Source: Clostridium chauvoei (GTDB taxonomy: Bacteria > Bacillota > Clostridia > Clostridiales > Clostridiaceae). Taken from it: 64,000 bases of DNA. The first letter of the stretch is position 1. Each line of letters opens with the position of its first letter. The notes beneath the pieces were generated by a model. The model was not told the DNA's origin and searched no databases. It saw only the letters and a list, made by a program, of their open reading frames with translations. The position numbers were made by a program, and so were the translations under genes. Of the stretch, positions 37,624 through 47,672 are shown one piece after another. The DNA is taken from NCBI RefSeq assembly GCF_002327185.1, contig NZ_CP018624.1:186001-250000 (forward strand), in the 5' to 3' direction.

Positions 37624-40600
37624 ATGAAAAATACTATTAAAAGGATTGGTTCAGTATTAATTTTTTTATTATTAGCTTAGGAATATTAACAGAATCAGCA
37701 TTAGCTGTAAATAATGTAGATAAAAATATAAATTTTAAAAGTATTACAATAGAAGATGGTTTATCACAAACATCAATAGAGTATTTATTCCAAGATAGTA
37801 AGGGATATATGTGGATAGGAACAGTTGATGGACTTAATAGGTACAATGGACATGAATTTGAAGTTTTTAAATATAAAGAGGATAGTGAAAATAGTCTTAT
37901 TGGTAATTATATAGCAGCTATAAATGAAGATACTGATGGTAACATATGGGTAGGGACGTCAAAAGGGTTAAATAAAATTAACCCAACAACTAAAGAAATA
38001 AAGTCATATTTTCCAGGAAAAGATGGCTGTAATATATCTCACTATAATATAACAGAAATATTATTAGATTCTAAAGGTGATATTTATGTTGCAACTGTAG
38101 ATGGTTTAAATAAGTATGATAAAAATAATGATAATTTTATAAGAGTATATAATTCTATTAATACAGAAAAATCATTAAGTAACCAATTTATATATTCAAT
38201 AACTGAAGATATTAATGGGTGTTATTGGGTTGGAACAGAAAATGGATTAAACAAAATCGAAAAAGATGGAAGGGTTACAAAGTATTATCAAAATGAATCG
38301 AAAAATAGTATTAGTGATAATGTAATATTCAAAGTTTATGCAGATAAAAGAGGTTCTTTATGGATAGGAACTTATAGTGGAGGATTAAATAGATTAGATT
38401 TAAATACTAATACTATAGAAGTATTTAAGAATATACCAGGGGATTCTAAATCTCTACCAGGAAATTATGTTAGATCAATTTTAAGAGATAGTAGAGATAT
38501 GTTATGGGTTGCAACAGACAATGGGTTTTGTAAGTTAGATGAAAAGAAAAAAGAATTTACTACTTATGAAGCAAGAATATATGATCCTCAAAGTATATTA
38601 AGTAATAATATTTTAAGCTTATGTGAAGATAAATCGGGTACAATTTGGGTTGGAACTTATGATGGAATAAGTTTATTTAATCCAGATAATATATTTAGAC
38701 ATTATAAAAATGATCCATTTAATACTAACTCATTAAGTGAAGATATGATGGCAGGTATTTATCAAGATAATGATGGACTATTATGGGTAGGAACAGTGCA
38801 TAATGGGATTAATATAATAGATAGAGACAAGAACATTATACAAAGAATTAATAGTAATCTGAAAGATCAAAATAGTATTAGTGATAACAATATAAGAGAA
38901 ATTGTAGGTATAGATAATGAGATTTGGATTGCTACAGAAAATGGATTAAATAAATACGATAAGAGTACAGGGAAATATACAAGATATAATTCAAATGGTA
39001 GTGAAAATAGTTTAATACATGATGATGTAAAGAGTTTATATATTGATAATGAAGGAATACTTTGGATAGGTACTAGAGATGGATTGTGTAGCTTTGACAG
39101 AAAAAATAAGTTTACACATTATACGGATATATTAAAAGCTAATGGTGTAGATGATACTATGTTTGCAGATATTTATCAAGATAAAGATGGAATAATGTGG
39201 TTTGGACTAGGTTTAGAAGGTGGACTTATAAAATATAATAAGACTACTAAAGAAATGAAAGAATATAGAAATAATGAAAAAAATAAGAAAAGCTTATCTT
39301 ATAATGCGATAAAATCTATTATTTCAGATAGCAAAGGGAATTTATGGATAGGAACTCAATATGGGTTAAATAAATTTGATAAAAATAAAGAAGAATTTAC
39401 TAGATATACAGAGTCAGATGGACTTTGTAATAATTTTATATATGGGATTTTAATTGATAGTGAATATAATCCTTGGATAAGTACTAATTATGGGTTATCA
39501 AAGTTTGATATAGAAGATAATAAATTTATCAATTTTAATGTTACAGATGGGCTTCAAGGTAATGAATTTAACGGACATTCTTATTATAAAAGCCCAGAAG
39601 GAGAAATGTTTTTTGGGGGGATAAATGGATTAACTACTTTTTACCCAGAAGATTTAGTAGAAAAGAAATTTATACCTATGGTTAATATTGAAAGTATCTA
39701 TAATAATGGGGAAGAAATAAATGTTGAGGATAATATTTATTTGAAATATGATACAAATCAATTTCAAATAAATTTTTTCATGCCAGACTATAGAAATACC
39801 AGTAAGATACAGTATGCATATAGATTAGAAGGCTTAGACAATGAATGGGTTTCTTCTGAAAATAGGAATTATGCTAACTATACAAATTTACAACCAGGAT
39901 CATATAAATTCTTAGTAAAAGGTAGAAACTCTACAGGGGAATGGAGTGAAGTAAGAGCTATAAGAATAAAGGTCAGCAATCCACCTTGGAGAACACCTAT
40001 AGCATATATAATTTATATAGTTATTTTAGTAACTGTATTATATATTGTGTGGAATAGAGTTAAAATATTAGATAGTTTAGTAGAACAGAGAACAAAGGAA
40101 TTAGATAGCAAGTTAAAAGAGAATGAAGAACTTTATGCAAAGTTAATAAGAAATGAGAAGTATAAAAATAATTATTTTGTAAACTTATCACATGAGTTAC
40201 GAACTCCGTTAAATGTAATTTTATCAACTCAACAACTAATAACAAAATTGAATGAGGATGAAAAGCCTATACCTAAGGAAAAAATAAACTATTATATGAA
40301 TACATTAAAAAGAAATTCCAATAGATTATTAAAATTAATAAATAATATAATAGATACCTCAAAGATTGAATCAGGATCATATAAGCTAGATATTAAAGAA
40401 AATGATATTGTATATTTAGTTGAAGAAGCTGCACTTTCAATGAAAGACTTTATAGAGAATAATGGTATAGAACTTATAATAGACCCAGAAGTTGAAGAAA
40501 AAGTTATTGAGTGTGATTATACAGAGATAGAAAAATCGGTAGTAAATCTTATTGCTAATGCAGCCAAATTTACTCCTTATGGGGGAAAAATACAAGTTAA

Positions 40601-40862
40601 ATTATTTGACTTAGGAGATATGGTGGAGATTACAGTTAAAGATACAGGCATAGGAATAGATGAAAAATATCATGAAGCCATATTTAACAGATTCGGACAA
40701 GCGTATAATGAAGCTTCAGAAGAACATGGTGGTAGTGGGCTTGGATTAACTTTAACAAAACAATTAGTAAATTTACACTATGGAGACATTAGGGTTAATA
40801 GTAAGATTGGAGAAGGTAGTGAATTTATAATTACATTACCAGTTAAGCATAATAGAAATTAG
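37624..40862 (+). pseudogene. Two-component-propeller sensor histidine kinase, frame broken by one missing base
   Basis: The restored protein is 1079 residues. ATG 37624 (GAGAGGTAAC ahead) opens a signal peptide that hits a stop after 18 codons; one extra T in the T7 run 37661-37667 joins it to 'SLGILTESALAVNNVD' and the rest. Domains: about twelve propeller repeats of the type 'GNIWVGTSKGLNKINP' (two 7-bladed propellers by usual packing), a Y_Y_Y domain ('YAYRLEGLDNEWVSSENRNYANYTNLQPGSYKF' in part), one membrane helix (about 39990-40055), HisKA ('FVNLSHELRTPLN') and HATPase ('NAAKFTPYGGK', 'KDTGIGIDEK', 'HGGSGLGLTL'). No receiver or AraC domain and no response regulator is adjacent, unlike the hybrid kinases of Bacteroides. 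Ligand unknown; glycans are common for the class. Confidence 0.85.
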
Positions 40863-40866
40863 AGTA

Positions 40867-40898
40867 TAAAGGAGATTTAATATTTTAAATCTCCTTTA
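40867..40898 (+). terminator. Terminator after the sensor kinase
   Basis: 14-bp stem 40867-40880 with 40885-40898, short loop; T content after it is modest. Confidence 0.7.
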
Positions 40899-40982
40899 TA
40901 ATTTGCAGACTTTCATTTTAAAGTGATATAATATAGAATGTGTTTTTTATAATTTATTTAATAGATTATGAGGGGTGGTAAA

Positions 40983-41264
40983 ATGAGAGTAATAAAAGCA
41001 GAAGTTATTGCAAAAAGGCAAAGTGGAATTGATATAAAGTTTAGTAATGGAATGAGAGATTTTATTGCAGCCATAGATAAGGAAAATTTACAAATAGAAG
41101 ACATTAAAAATCATGATGTTTTTGTAAAAGTATATTCAATGTTTAGAAACTGTTGTAATGCATATCCAACTAATGTTTTAGAAAGTGGTACTAGTAAAGA
41201 GGATGATGAAGAGATAAAAGATCTTTTAGATAGAATATTAGAATTATTAGATTATAATATATAG
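40983..41264 (+). CDS. Small protein of unknown function
   Basis: 93 residues from ATG 40983, with AGGGGTGG six bases ahead; the in-frame ATG at 40968 overlaps that site. No signal peptide or membrane segment. The N-terminal half is beta-like ('VIKAEVIAKRQSGIDIKFSNG'), with a Cys-Cys pair 'FRNCCNAYP' in the middle, and the acidic C-terminus is helical. I do not recognise a family. ybaK follows after 34 bases on the same strand. Confidence 0.65.
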   Translation: MRVIKAEVIAKRQSGIDIKFSNGMRDFIAAIDKENLQIEDIKNHDVFVKVYSMFRNCCNAYPTNVLESGTSKEDDEEIKDLLDRILELLDYNI

Positions 41265-41298
41265 TTAATAAATTAATTTAGGAAGGTTTGAGGAATTA

Positions 41299-41775
41299 GT
41301 GGCACAAGTAAAAACAAATGCTATGAGGATACTTGATAAAAATAAAAGTATATATGATGTAATAACATATGACATTAAAGATGGTAGAATTGATGGAGTA
41401 TCTGTAGCTGAAAAAATTAATAAACCTGTACAAGAGGTGTACAAGACATTAGTAACTATAGGAAATAGTAAAGAAATCTATGTATTTGTTATTCCTGTAA
41501 ATGAAGAATTAGATTTGAAAAAATCGGCTAAAATAGTTAGTGAAAAGAAAATAGATATGATTCAAGTAAAAGATATTCAAAAATATACAGGTTATATAAG
41601 AGGGGGCTGTTCACCATTAGGTATGAAAAAACAATATAAAACTTTCATAGATAGTACAGCGAAAGAATTAGATAAAATTATAGTAAGTGGTGGGAAAATT
41701 GGTATTCAAATAGAAATGAACCCTAATAATTTAACAGATATTTTAAATGCACAATTTGAAAACATAATAAAGTAG
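41299..41775 (+). CDS. ybaK: YbaK/EbsC-type Cys-tRNA(Pro) deacylase
   Basis: 158 residues with GTG start at 41299, after GGAAGG. Motifs of the YbaK/ProX family: 'SVAEKINKPVQEVYKTLV', 'VFVIPVNEELDLKKSAK', the substrate loop 'TGYIRGGCSPLGMKKQYKTFID' with the catalytic Lys of the family in 'LDLKKSAK', and 'IIVSGGKIGIQIEM'. It frees tRNA-Pro mischarged with cysteine, a trans-editing step in the cytosol. Confidence 0.92.
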   Translation: MAQVKTNAMRILDKNKSIYDVITYDIKDGRIDGVSVAEKINKPVQEVYKTLVTIGNSKEIYVFVIPVNEELDLKKSAKIVSEKKIDMIQVKDIQKYTGYIRGGCSPLGMKKQYKTFIDSTAKELDKIIVSGGKIGIQIEMNPNNLTDILNAQFENIIK

Positions 41776-41804
41776 CAGAAAAATATAAAAATAAAGAAAA
41801 AATG

Positions 41805-41833
41805 TTGACAACGCTTACTGTGAATGATATTAT
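41805..41833 (+). promoter_or_regulatory. Promoter of the antiterminator gene
   Basis: TTGACA (41805-41810), 17-base spacer, TATTAT (41828-41833). It overlaps the cre-like site. Confidence 0.85.
41806..41819 (-). promoter_or_regulatory. cre-like CcpA site
   Basis: On the minus strand AGTAAGCGTTGTCA agrees with a catabolite-responsive element of the form TGTAAGCGTTAACA at 11 of 14 positions, including the AAGCG core. Overlap with the -35 box suggests repression when glycolytic flux is high. Confidence 0.6.
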
Positions 41834-41854
41834 TAACTCATAAATCACATGTAT

Positions 41855-41927
41855 GGATTGTTACTGTAAAGCAGGCAATACCTAAATTAAGATTATGGGT
41901 TACACATATCTTGATTTAGGTTTTTTT
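41855..41927 (+). promoter_or_regulatory. RAT antiterminator and overlapping terminator, leader of the antiterminator gene
   Basis: RAT sequence 41855-41886 (GGATTGTTACTG ... GCAGGCAATACC) as bound by LicT/GlcT-type proteins. Its 3' side overlaps the terminator stem 41880-41893 / 41908-41921, which ends in T7. Protein binding should stop terminator formation. Confidence 0.92.
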
Positions 41928-41958
41928 AATTTTCTGCTTTAAGGAGATAGAAGTTTAT

Positions 41959-42807
41959 ATGATTGTAGAAAAGATTTTAAACAACAATGTAGTTGTTTCA
42001 GTAGACCCTAGAACTAAAAAAGAAGTTATCCTTATGGGATGTGGAATTGCTTTTAAGAAAAAAGTAGGTCAGGAAGTTGATGAAAGTAAAATAGAAAAGA
42101 TTTTCATGGTTGATGATAAGAGGTTAGGGAATAAACTTAAAAAACTAATCAATCAAATACCAGATGGAGTATTTGAGTTATCACACGAAATAATTTGTCA
42201 TGCAAGTAAAGAATTAAACAAAAAACTTGATAAGCAAATTTATATTTCACTTTCAGATCATATAGCTTTTGCTTTAAAAAGATATAAAAATAAAATCCAA
42301 ATAAAAAATGATTTATTAGATGAAATAAGGCGTATCCACAAAGAAGAATATAAGGTAGCTCATTGGGCAGTAGAATATTTAAATAAAAAATTAAAAATTC
42401 AATTACCAGAAGATGAAGCCGGCTTTATAGCATTACATTTAGTTAATGCAAGTTATAATGAGACAGCTAAAGAATCAGTTATAGCAACTAACGTTATAAA
42501 GGGTATTTTAAATATAATAAGATATTATTACTCAGTAGAGTTTAATGAAGATGACTTAAACTATGATAGACTTTTAACCCATCTTAAGTATTTTGCTAAA
42601 AGAGTAATAACTAATACCCAACATACAGAAAGTGATAACACATTCTTAGAATTAGCATCTCAAACTTATCCAGATGCATTTGATTGTGCTTTAAAGATAA
42701 GATATTATATTGAAAATAATTATGATTATGAAGTAAATAATGATGAAATAGTATATTTAACTATGCATATTCACAGAGTTATCTCAGTTTTAAAAGATAA
42801 CAATTAA
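41959..42807 (+). CDS. glcT: BglG/GlcT-family transcription antiterminator
   Basis: 282 residues: RNA-binding CAT domain (1-55, 'KILNNNVVVSVDPRTKKEVILMGCGIAFKKKVG' in part), PRD1 (about 70-170, with 'DHIAFALKRY' and 'EDEAGFIALHLVNA'), and PRD2 (about 180-280, 'LLTHLKYFAKRVI', 'YLTMHIHRV'). PRD histidines are phosphorylated by HPr and by an EIIB to set activity with sugar supply. The RATs before this gene and before the next PTS gene show both autoregulation and control of the permease. LicT-type naming would also be possible; I chose glcT because the target is a glucose-family permease. Confidence 0.9.
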   Translation: MIVEKILNNNVVVSVDPRTKKEVILMGCGIAFKKKVGQEVDESKIEKIFMVDDKRLGNKLKKLINQIPDGVFELSHEIICHASKELNKKLDKQIYISLSDHIAFALKRYKNKIQIKNDLLDEIRRIHKEEYKVAHWAVEYLNKKLKIQLPEDEAGFIALHLVNASYNETAKESVIATNVIKGILNIIRYYYSVEFNEDDLNYDRLLTHLKYFAKRVITNTQHTESDNTFLELASQTYPDAFDCALKIRYYIENNYDYEVNNDEIVYLTMHIHRVISVLKDNN

Positions 42808-42813
42808 ATAATT

Positions 42814-42945
42814 AGATTGTTACTGGTTATGCAGGCAAGACTTAGATTTATTGGAGTAATTTTATATCATATATTTAAACCAATTGGTTAATAATATAGG
42901 TGTATAAAAATATACTGCTCTAATAAATTTAAGTCTTTATTTTTA
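42814..42945 (+). promoter_or_regulatory. Second RAT antiterminator with long terminator, leader of the first PTS gene
   Basis: RAT 42814-42845 (GATTGTTACTGGTTATGCAGGCAAGAC) runs into a terminator whose arms are 42837-42856 and 42918-42937 (20 bp, a few G-T pairs), then a T-rich tail. About 60 bases lie inside the terminator loop, an unusually long insert. Confidence 0.88.
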
Positions 42946-42981
42946 TATTATTATATTTATAAATTAAGGAGGAATTATAAA

Positions 42982-44661
42982 ATGCTACAACAATTACAAA
43001 GAATTGGTAAGGCGATTATGCTTCCAATAGCAGCCCTTCCAATAGCAGGTATTTTACTAGGAGTTGGTGGTGCATTACTAGGTATTGCAGGATTAACTGA
43101 TCCACCAGCAGTATATCAACCATTAATAGCTTTTGTTTCTATTCCAGCAGTTACTGCTATTCTTACAATAATGAAAAATGTTGGGGATATAGTTTTCGGT
43201 AACTTGCCAATATTATTCGCAGTAGGTGTTGCTGTAGGTCTTGCTAAAAAAGATAAAGGTACAGCAGGTTTAGCAGCAGTATTTGGTTTCATAGTAATGA
43301 ACCAAGTTATAGGAACACTTTTAGGATTAGGTATAACTCAATTAGGTACAATTACTCCAGATAGCGTTGGAGAATTTGGAACTTATGTAACTACTACAGT
43401 GGGTATATTTACTTTAAATATGTCTGTATTTGGTGGTATTATAACAGGTATAGTTACTGCAATATTACATAATAAGTATTACAATATTCAATTACCACCA
43501 GTAATAGGATTCTTCTCAGGATCAAGATTCGTTCCAATAATCACAGCATTAGTAATGGCTTTAGTAGGTGCAGTTTTAGCATTCTTATGGCCACTAGTTC
43601 AAAATGGTATAACTATAATAGCTAACTTTGTTAGAGATGCAGGATTCATAGGTACATTCTTATATGGTGTTGTTGAAAGAGCGTTAATCCCATTCGGATT
43701 ACATCATATATTCTATACTCCATTCTGGTTTGGTTCTTTCGTTGAAGGACAAGTGTTAGTAAATGGAGCATTCCAAACAATTGCTGGAGCTAATACTGCA
43801 TACTTTGCTCAATTATCAAGTATGTCTGATTTAGTAGGAGCTTCACCAGAAACAATGACTACTATCGTTCAAGGAACTACTAGATTTATGGCTGGTAAAT
43901 TCCCATTCATGATGTTTGGTTTACCTGCAGCAGCATTTGCAATGTATAAAACAGCTGCTCCAAGTAAGAAAAAGGTTGTTGGATCATTATTAATATCAGC
44001 AGCAGTTACATCATTCTTAACAGGTATTACTGAACCATTAGAATTTACATTCTTATTTGTTGCTCCAGTATTATACGGAGTTCACTGTGTACTTGCAGGT
44101 TTATCATTTATGTTAATGGATATACTTAGAGTATTTATAGGTATGACATTCTCAGGTGGATTTATAGATTTCGCACTATTTGGTTTACTTCCAGCAGGAG
44201 CAGGAGTACCAACTAGATGGTATATGATTATTTTAGTAGGTCTTGTATATGCAGTAATTTACTACTTCTTATTCACATTCATGATTAAGAAATTCAACTT
44301 AAAAACTCCAGGTAGAGATGAAAGTGAAGAAGAAACTAAGTTATACAGCAAAGCTGATTATCAACAAGCAAAAGGTTCAAATAAAGTAAGTGGTTCAAAT
44401 AAATCAAATGCTTCAAATGAAATAGTTGAAAAAGCTCCATTAGTTTTAGAAGCACTAGGTGGAGAAGCTAATATAGTTAGTGTTGATGCTTGTATTACAA
44501 GATTAAGAGTAGAAGTTAAAGACAAAGCTCAAGTAAATAAAGATCAATTAAAGAAATTAGGTGCAGCAGGTGTCGTTGAAGTTGGTAACGGTATTCAAGC
44601 AATATTTGGCGCAAAAGCTGATGCATACAAACATGAAATTAATGGAATTCTAGGAGAATAA
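42982..44661 (+). CDS. ptsG: PTS glucose-family permease, EIICB
   Basis: 559 residues: EIIC membrane domain of about ten helices ('LQRIGKAIMLPIAALPIAGILLG' in part at the start; 'ERALIPFGLHHIFYTPFW' and 'GKFPFMMFGLPAAAFAMY', 'GITEPLEFTF' are the sugar-site loops), then a Ser/Asn-rich linker and EIIB with the phosphorylated Cys in 'VDACITRLRV' (about residue 504). There is no EIIA, so phosphate must come from another protein, perhaps the EIIA of the next gene. Glucose versus GlcNAc cannot be told from sequence by eye. Controlled by RAT2. Confidence 0.9.
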   Translation: MLQQLQRIGKAIMLPIAALPIAGILLGVGGALLGIAGLTDPPAVYQPLIAFVSIPAVTAILTIMKNVGDIVFGNLPILFAVGVAVGLAKKDKGTAGLAAVFGFIVMNQVIGTLLGLGITQLGTITPDSVGEFGTYVTTTVGIFTLNMSVFGGIITGIVTAILHNKYYNIQLPPVIGFFSGSRFVPIITALVMALVGAVLAFLWPLVQNGITIIANFVRDAGFIGTFLYGVVERALIPFGLHHIFYTPFWFGSFVEGQVLVNGAFQTIAGANTAYFAQLSSMSDLVGASPETMTTIVQGTTRFMAGKFPFMMFGLPAAAFAMYKTAAPSKKKVVGSLLISAAVTSFLTGITEPLEFTFLFVAPVLYGVHCVLAGLSFMLMDILRVFIGMTFSGGFIDFALFGLLPAGAGVPTRWYMIILVGLVYAVIYYFLFTFMIKKFNLKTPGRDESEEETKLYSKADYQQAKGSNKVSGSNKSNASNEIVEKAPLVLEALGGEANIVSVDACITRLRVEVKDKAQVNKDQLKKLGAAGVVEVGNGIQAIFGAKADAYKHEINGILGE

Positions 44662-44675
44662 ACTATAATTTTATT

Positions 44676-44709
44676 GGTGTTCTAAAGTTGTACTTTAGAA
44701 CACCTTTTT
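44676..44709 (+). terminator. Terminator between the two PTS genes
   Basis: 13-bp stem 44676-44688 (GGTGTTCTAAAGT) with 44692-44704, three-base loop, T run. No RAT overlaps it. Confidence 0.9.
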
Positions 44710-44730
44710 GTAGTTTAATAAGGAGCAGTT

Positions 44731-46767
44731 ATGAAGGAGATATTAAAAAAAATATTTGGAATTCTACAGAGAATTGGTAAAGCATTAATGTTACCAGTAG
44801 CATTATTACCAGCAGCAGGACTATTGCTTGGAATAGGCGTTATGTTACAAAATCCAGATTTTTTAAAAATTATTCCAGCTCTAGACGTAGAGTGGATTCA
44901 AATAGTAGCAACTATAATGGAGCGTTCAGGAAATATAATTTTCAGTAATCTTCCATTAATATTTGCAGTAGGAGTTGCAGTTGGATTATGTAATGGAGAT
45001 GGAGTTGCTGGTCTTGCAGCTATAGTTGGATTTCTAATTTTAAATGTAACTATGGGTATAGCTAAAGGAATAGAAGCAAATATGATTTTAAATAATCCAA
45101 TATATACTGAAGTATTAGGAATACCTACTATTCAGACAGGTGTATTTGGAGGAATAATAATAGGGCTTGTCTCAGCTGCGCTATATCATAAATTTTATAA
45201 TATTCATCTTCCAGAGTTCTTAGGTTTTTTTTCAGGTAAAAGATTTGTCCCTATAATTTCAGCAATATTTGGACTAATTATAGGATTAATAATGTCAGCT
45301 ATATGGCCTACAATACAATATGCTTTATTAAATTTTTCTAGAAGTTTAATATATACAAATCAAACAATGGCATCATTTATATTTGGAGTTGTAGAAAGAG
45401 GATTAATTCCATTTGGGCTTCATCATATTTGGTATAATCCGTTTTGGTATCAATTTGGAGAATATATAAATGCTTCAGGGCAGTTGATAATGGGAGATCA
45501 AGCAATATTTTTTGAGCAATTAAAAGACGGGGTTGCTCTTACGGCTGGTACATTTATGACAGGGAAATTTCCATTTATGATGTTTGGATTACCTGCAGCA
45601 GCTTTAGCAATGTATCATGAATCCTATTCAGAAAATAGAAAGGGAGTAGCAGGATTATTATTTTCTGCAGCTTTAACATCTTTTTTAACAGGTATTACAG
45701 AACCAATAGAATTTATGTTTCTTTTTGTAGCACCAGTATTATTCGCAGTTCATTGTATATTCGCTGGACTTTCTTTTATGATAATGCAAATTTTAAATGT
45801 AAAAATAGGATTAACTTTTTCAGGGGGACTTATTGATTATTTAATGTTTGGAGTACTTCCTAATAGAACACCATGGTATTTAGTAATTTTAGTTGGGATA
45901 GTATTTTCAATAATTTATTATTTAGGATTTAGATTTATTATTAGAAAATTAGATTTAAAAACTCCTGGAAGAGAAGAAGAGGATATCGGAACAGAAATTA
46001 ATATAGAGGGTGGAGATTTAGCAAAGAAAATTTTATCAGCATTGGGTGGGAAGAATAATATAACATATTTAGATTCCTGTATAACAAGATTGAGAGTAAC
46101 AGTAATAGATTTGAATGTAGTTAGAAAAAACACACTAAAATCTTTAGGTGCAGCAGGGATAATGGTTGTTGGAAATAACCTTCAAATCATATTTGGGCCT
46201 AAATCAGATATAATTAAAGAGCAAATTAAAGATTTAATGGAAGGAAAAAAAATTAAAGAAACTCCTAAGAAAAAGATAAAGCAAATAAATAAAGGTATTG
46301 ATACTGGGATAGAAATTTCAATTCCTATTACAGGAAAAGTTATTCAACTTGAAAAAGTACCAGATGATATTTTTTCTATGAAATTAATAGGGGATGGTTT
46401 TGCTATAGATCCTATAGATAATATATTATATTCACCAGTAGAAGGTAGAGTTGTAGCTATTCTTCCAACAAAACATTCAATTACAATAAAAACTACGGAT
46501 GGATTAGAGGTATTTATGCATATTGGAATAGATACTATAAAGCTTAATGGAGAAGGCTTTAATGTTTTTGTAAAGGAAAATGATTTAGTTAGTATTGGTG
46601 ATAAGTTAATAGAATTTCCTATTGAAGAAATGAAGGAAAAAATAAAATCAAAATTAATACCTATAATATTTAAAAATTTGCATAGGGGTAACTTTATATA
46701 CTTTCAGCCTGAAGCATTAGTTCAAGCTACGGAAAAGAATAGGATTCAAATACATAAGAAAGAATAA
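44731..46767 (+). CDS. PTS glucose-family permease, EIICBA
   Basis: 678 residues, a parologous copy of the previous gene with the same EIIC loops ('ERGLIPFGLHHIWYNPFWY', 'GKFPFMMFGLPAAALAMY', 'GITEPIEFMF'), EIIB ('LDSCITRLRV', Cys about residue 450), and an added C-terminal EIIA domain with the phosphorylated His in 'VFMHIGIDTIKLNGEGF'. Such an EIIA could also serve the EIIA-less neighbour. The C-terminal 'VQATEKNRIQIHKKE' tail is short. A terminator lies directly upstream, so it is either expressed by read-through or by a promoter I cannot see. Substrate glucose, GlcNAc or a related sugar. Confidence 0.9.
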   Translation: MKEILKKIFGILQRIGKALMLPVALLPAAGLLLGIGVMLQNPDFLKIIPALDVEWIQIVATIMERSGNIIFSNLPLIFAVGVAVGLCNGDGVAGLAAIVGFLILNVTMGIAKGIEANMILNNPIYTEVLGIPTIQTGVFGGIIIGLVSAALYHKFYNIHLPEFLGFFSGKRFVPIISAIFGLIIGLIMSAIWPTIQYALLNFSRSLIYTNQTMASFIFGVVERGLIPFGLHHIWYNPFWYQFGEYINASGQLIMGDQAIFFEQLKDGVALTAGTFMTGKFPFMMFGLPAAALAMYHESYSENRKGVAGLLFSAALTSFLTGITEPIEFMFLFVAPVLFAVHCIFAGLSFMIMQILNVKIGLTFSGGLIDYLMFGVLPNRTPWYLVILVGIVFSIIYYLGFRFIIRKLDLKTPGREEEDIGTEINIEGGDLAKKILSALGGKNNITYLDSCITRLRVTVIDLNVVRKNTLKSLGAAGIMVVGNNLQIIFGPKSDIIKEQIKDLMEGKKIKETPKKKIKQINKGIDTGIEISIPITGKVIQLEKVPDDIFSMKLIGDGFAIDPIDNILYSPVEGRVVAILPTKHSITIKTTDGLEVFMHIGIDTIKLNGEGFNVFVKENDLVSIGDKLIEFPIEEMKEKIKSKLIPIIFKNLHRGNFIYFQPEALVQATEKNRIQIHKKE

Positions 46768-46870
46768 TTGAAATTTTAGAATTATTAAAAATTTTAGCTT
46801 TATAATAATTAAAATATAAAGTATAATTAATATTATAGTAAGCAAATATCTAAAATTTAATTATATGAAC

Positions 46871-46905
46871 AAAAGGGAATGGTAAGCCAAACCATTCCCT
46901 TTTTA
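46871..46905 (+). terminator. Terminator after the PTS block
   Basis: 13-bp stem 46871-46883 (AAAAGGGAATGGT) with ACCATTCCCTTTT from 46891, T run. Confidence 0.9.
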
Positions 46906-46990
46906 ACTTATAGAATAATATAATAGCTAATGGAGAAAATTATAATTAGGAATTAGTATAATTAAAAAATGATTTTAAGGGGAAGAGAAT

Positions 46991-47659
46991 ATGTCAAAGA
47001 GAGAGATTAATAAGAGTGTAGAATATAACTTCTATACTAAGGGGGAAGAAATTGCAAATGCAATAACTCATGGAGTAGGAACAATATTAGCTATAATAGG
47101 AACTGTATTTTTACTTATGCTTGCAATTGAATCTAAAAATATGTACAAAATAATAGGGGCATCGGTATATAGCTTTTGTTTAATAATATTATATTTAGAT
47201 TCTACTCTATATCATTCTTTACCAGGAAAAGTTACTAAAAGAGTTTTTAGGATTTTTGATCATTCATCTATATATTTACTTATTGCAGGAACATATACAC
47301 CATTACTACTTATTTTATTAAATCAAGATAAAAGATCTATGATAATATTAACTTGTATTTGGATTATGGCGGTAATAGGGATAATATTTAAAGCTATTTG
47401 GGTTGGTAGATTTGAATTATTATCAACACTTATTTATATTTTTATGGGATGGGCTATAGTATTTAACGTAAAAACAATATTATTAGTTGTACCAGGAAAT
47501 ATTTTATTATATTTATTAATAGGTGGAATAGCTTATACATTAGGATGTATATTTTTTAGTTTGGATAAAATGCCTTATAATCATGCGATATGGCATTTAT
47601 TTGTTATGGCAGGTAGTGTATTGCATTATATAGCAGTATTTTTATGTGTATTACTATAA
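46991..47659 (+). CDS. trhA: Hemolysin III / TrhA family membrane protein (PAQR)
   Basis: 222 residues with seven membrane helices. The PAQR signature is present: 'EEIANAITHGVGTILAIIG' at the start, 'STLYHSLPGK' with Ser and His, 'FDHSSIYLLIAGTYTPLLL' and the closing 'NHAIWHLFVMAGSVLHYIAV', whose His residues bind zinc in the family. Work on Gram-negative members ties them to membrane energetics homeostasis; the hemolysin name comes from early heterologous tests and may not describe this protein. DUF1653 follows after 13 bases, likely co-transcribed. Confidence 0.9.
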   Translation: MSKREINKSVEYNFYTKGEEIANAITHGVGTILAIIGTVFLLMLAIESKNMYKIIGASVYSFCLIILYLDSTLYHSLPGKVTKRVFRIFDHSSIYLLIAGTYTPLLLILLNQDKRSMIILTCIWIMAVIGIIFKAIWVGRFELLSTLIYIFMGWAIVFNVKTILLVVPGNILLYLLIGGIAYTLGCIFFSLDKMPYNHAIWHLFVMAGSVLHYIAVFLCVLL

Positions 47660-47672
47660 AGGAGACGGTAAG

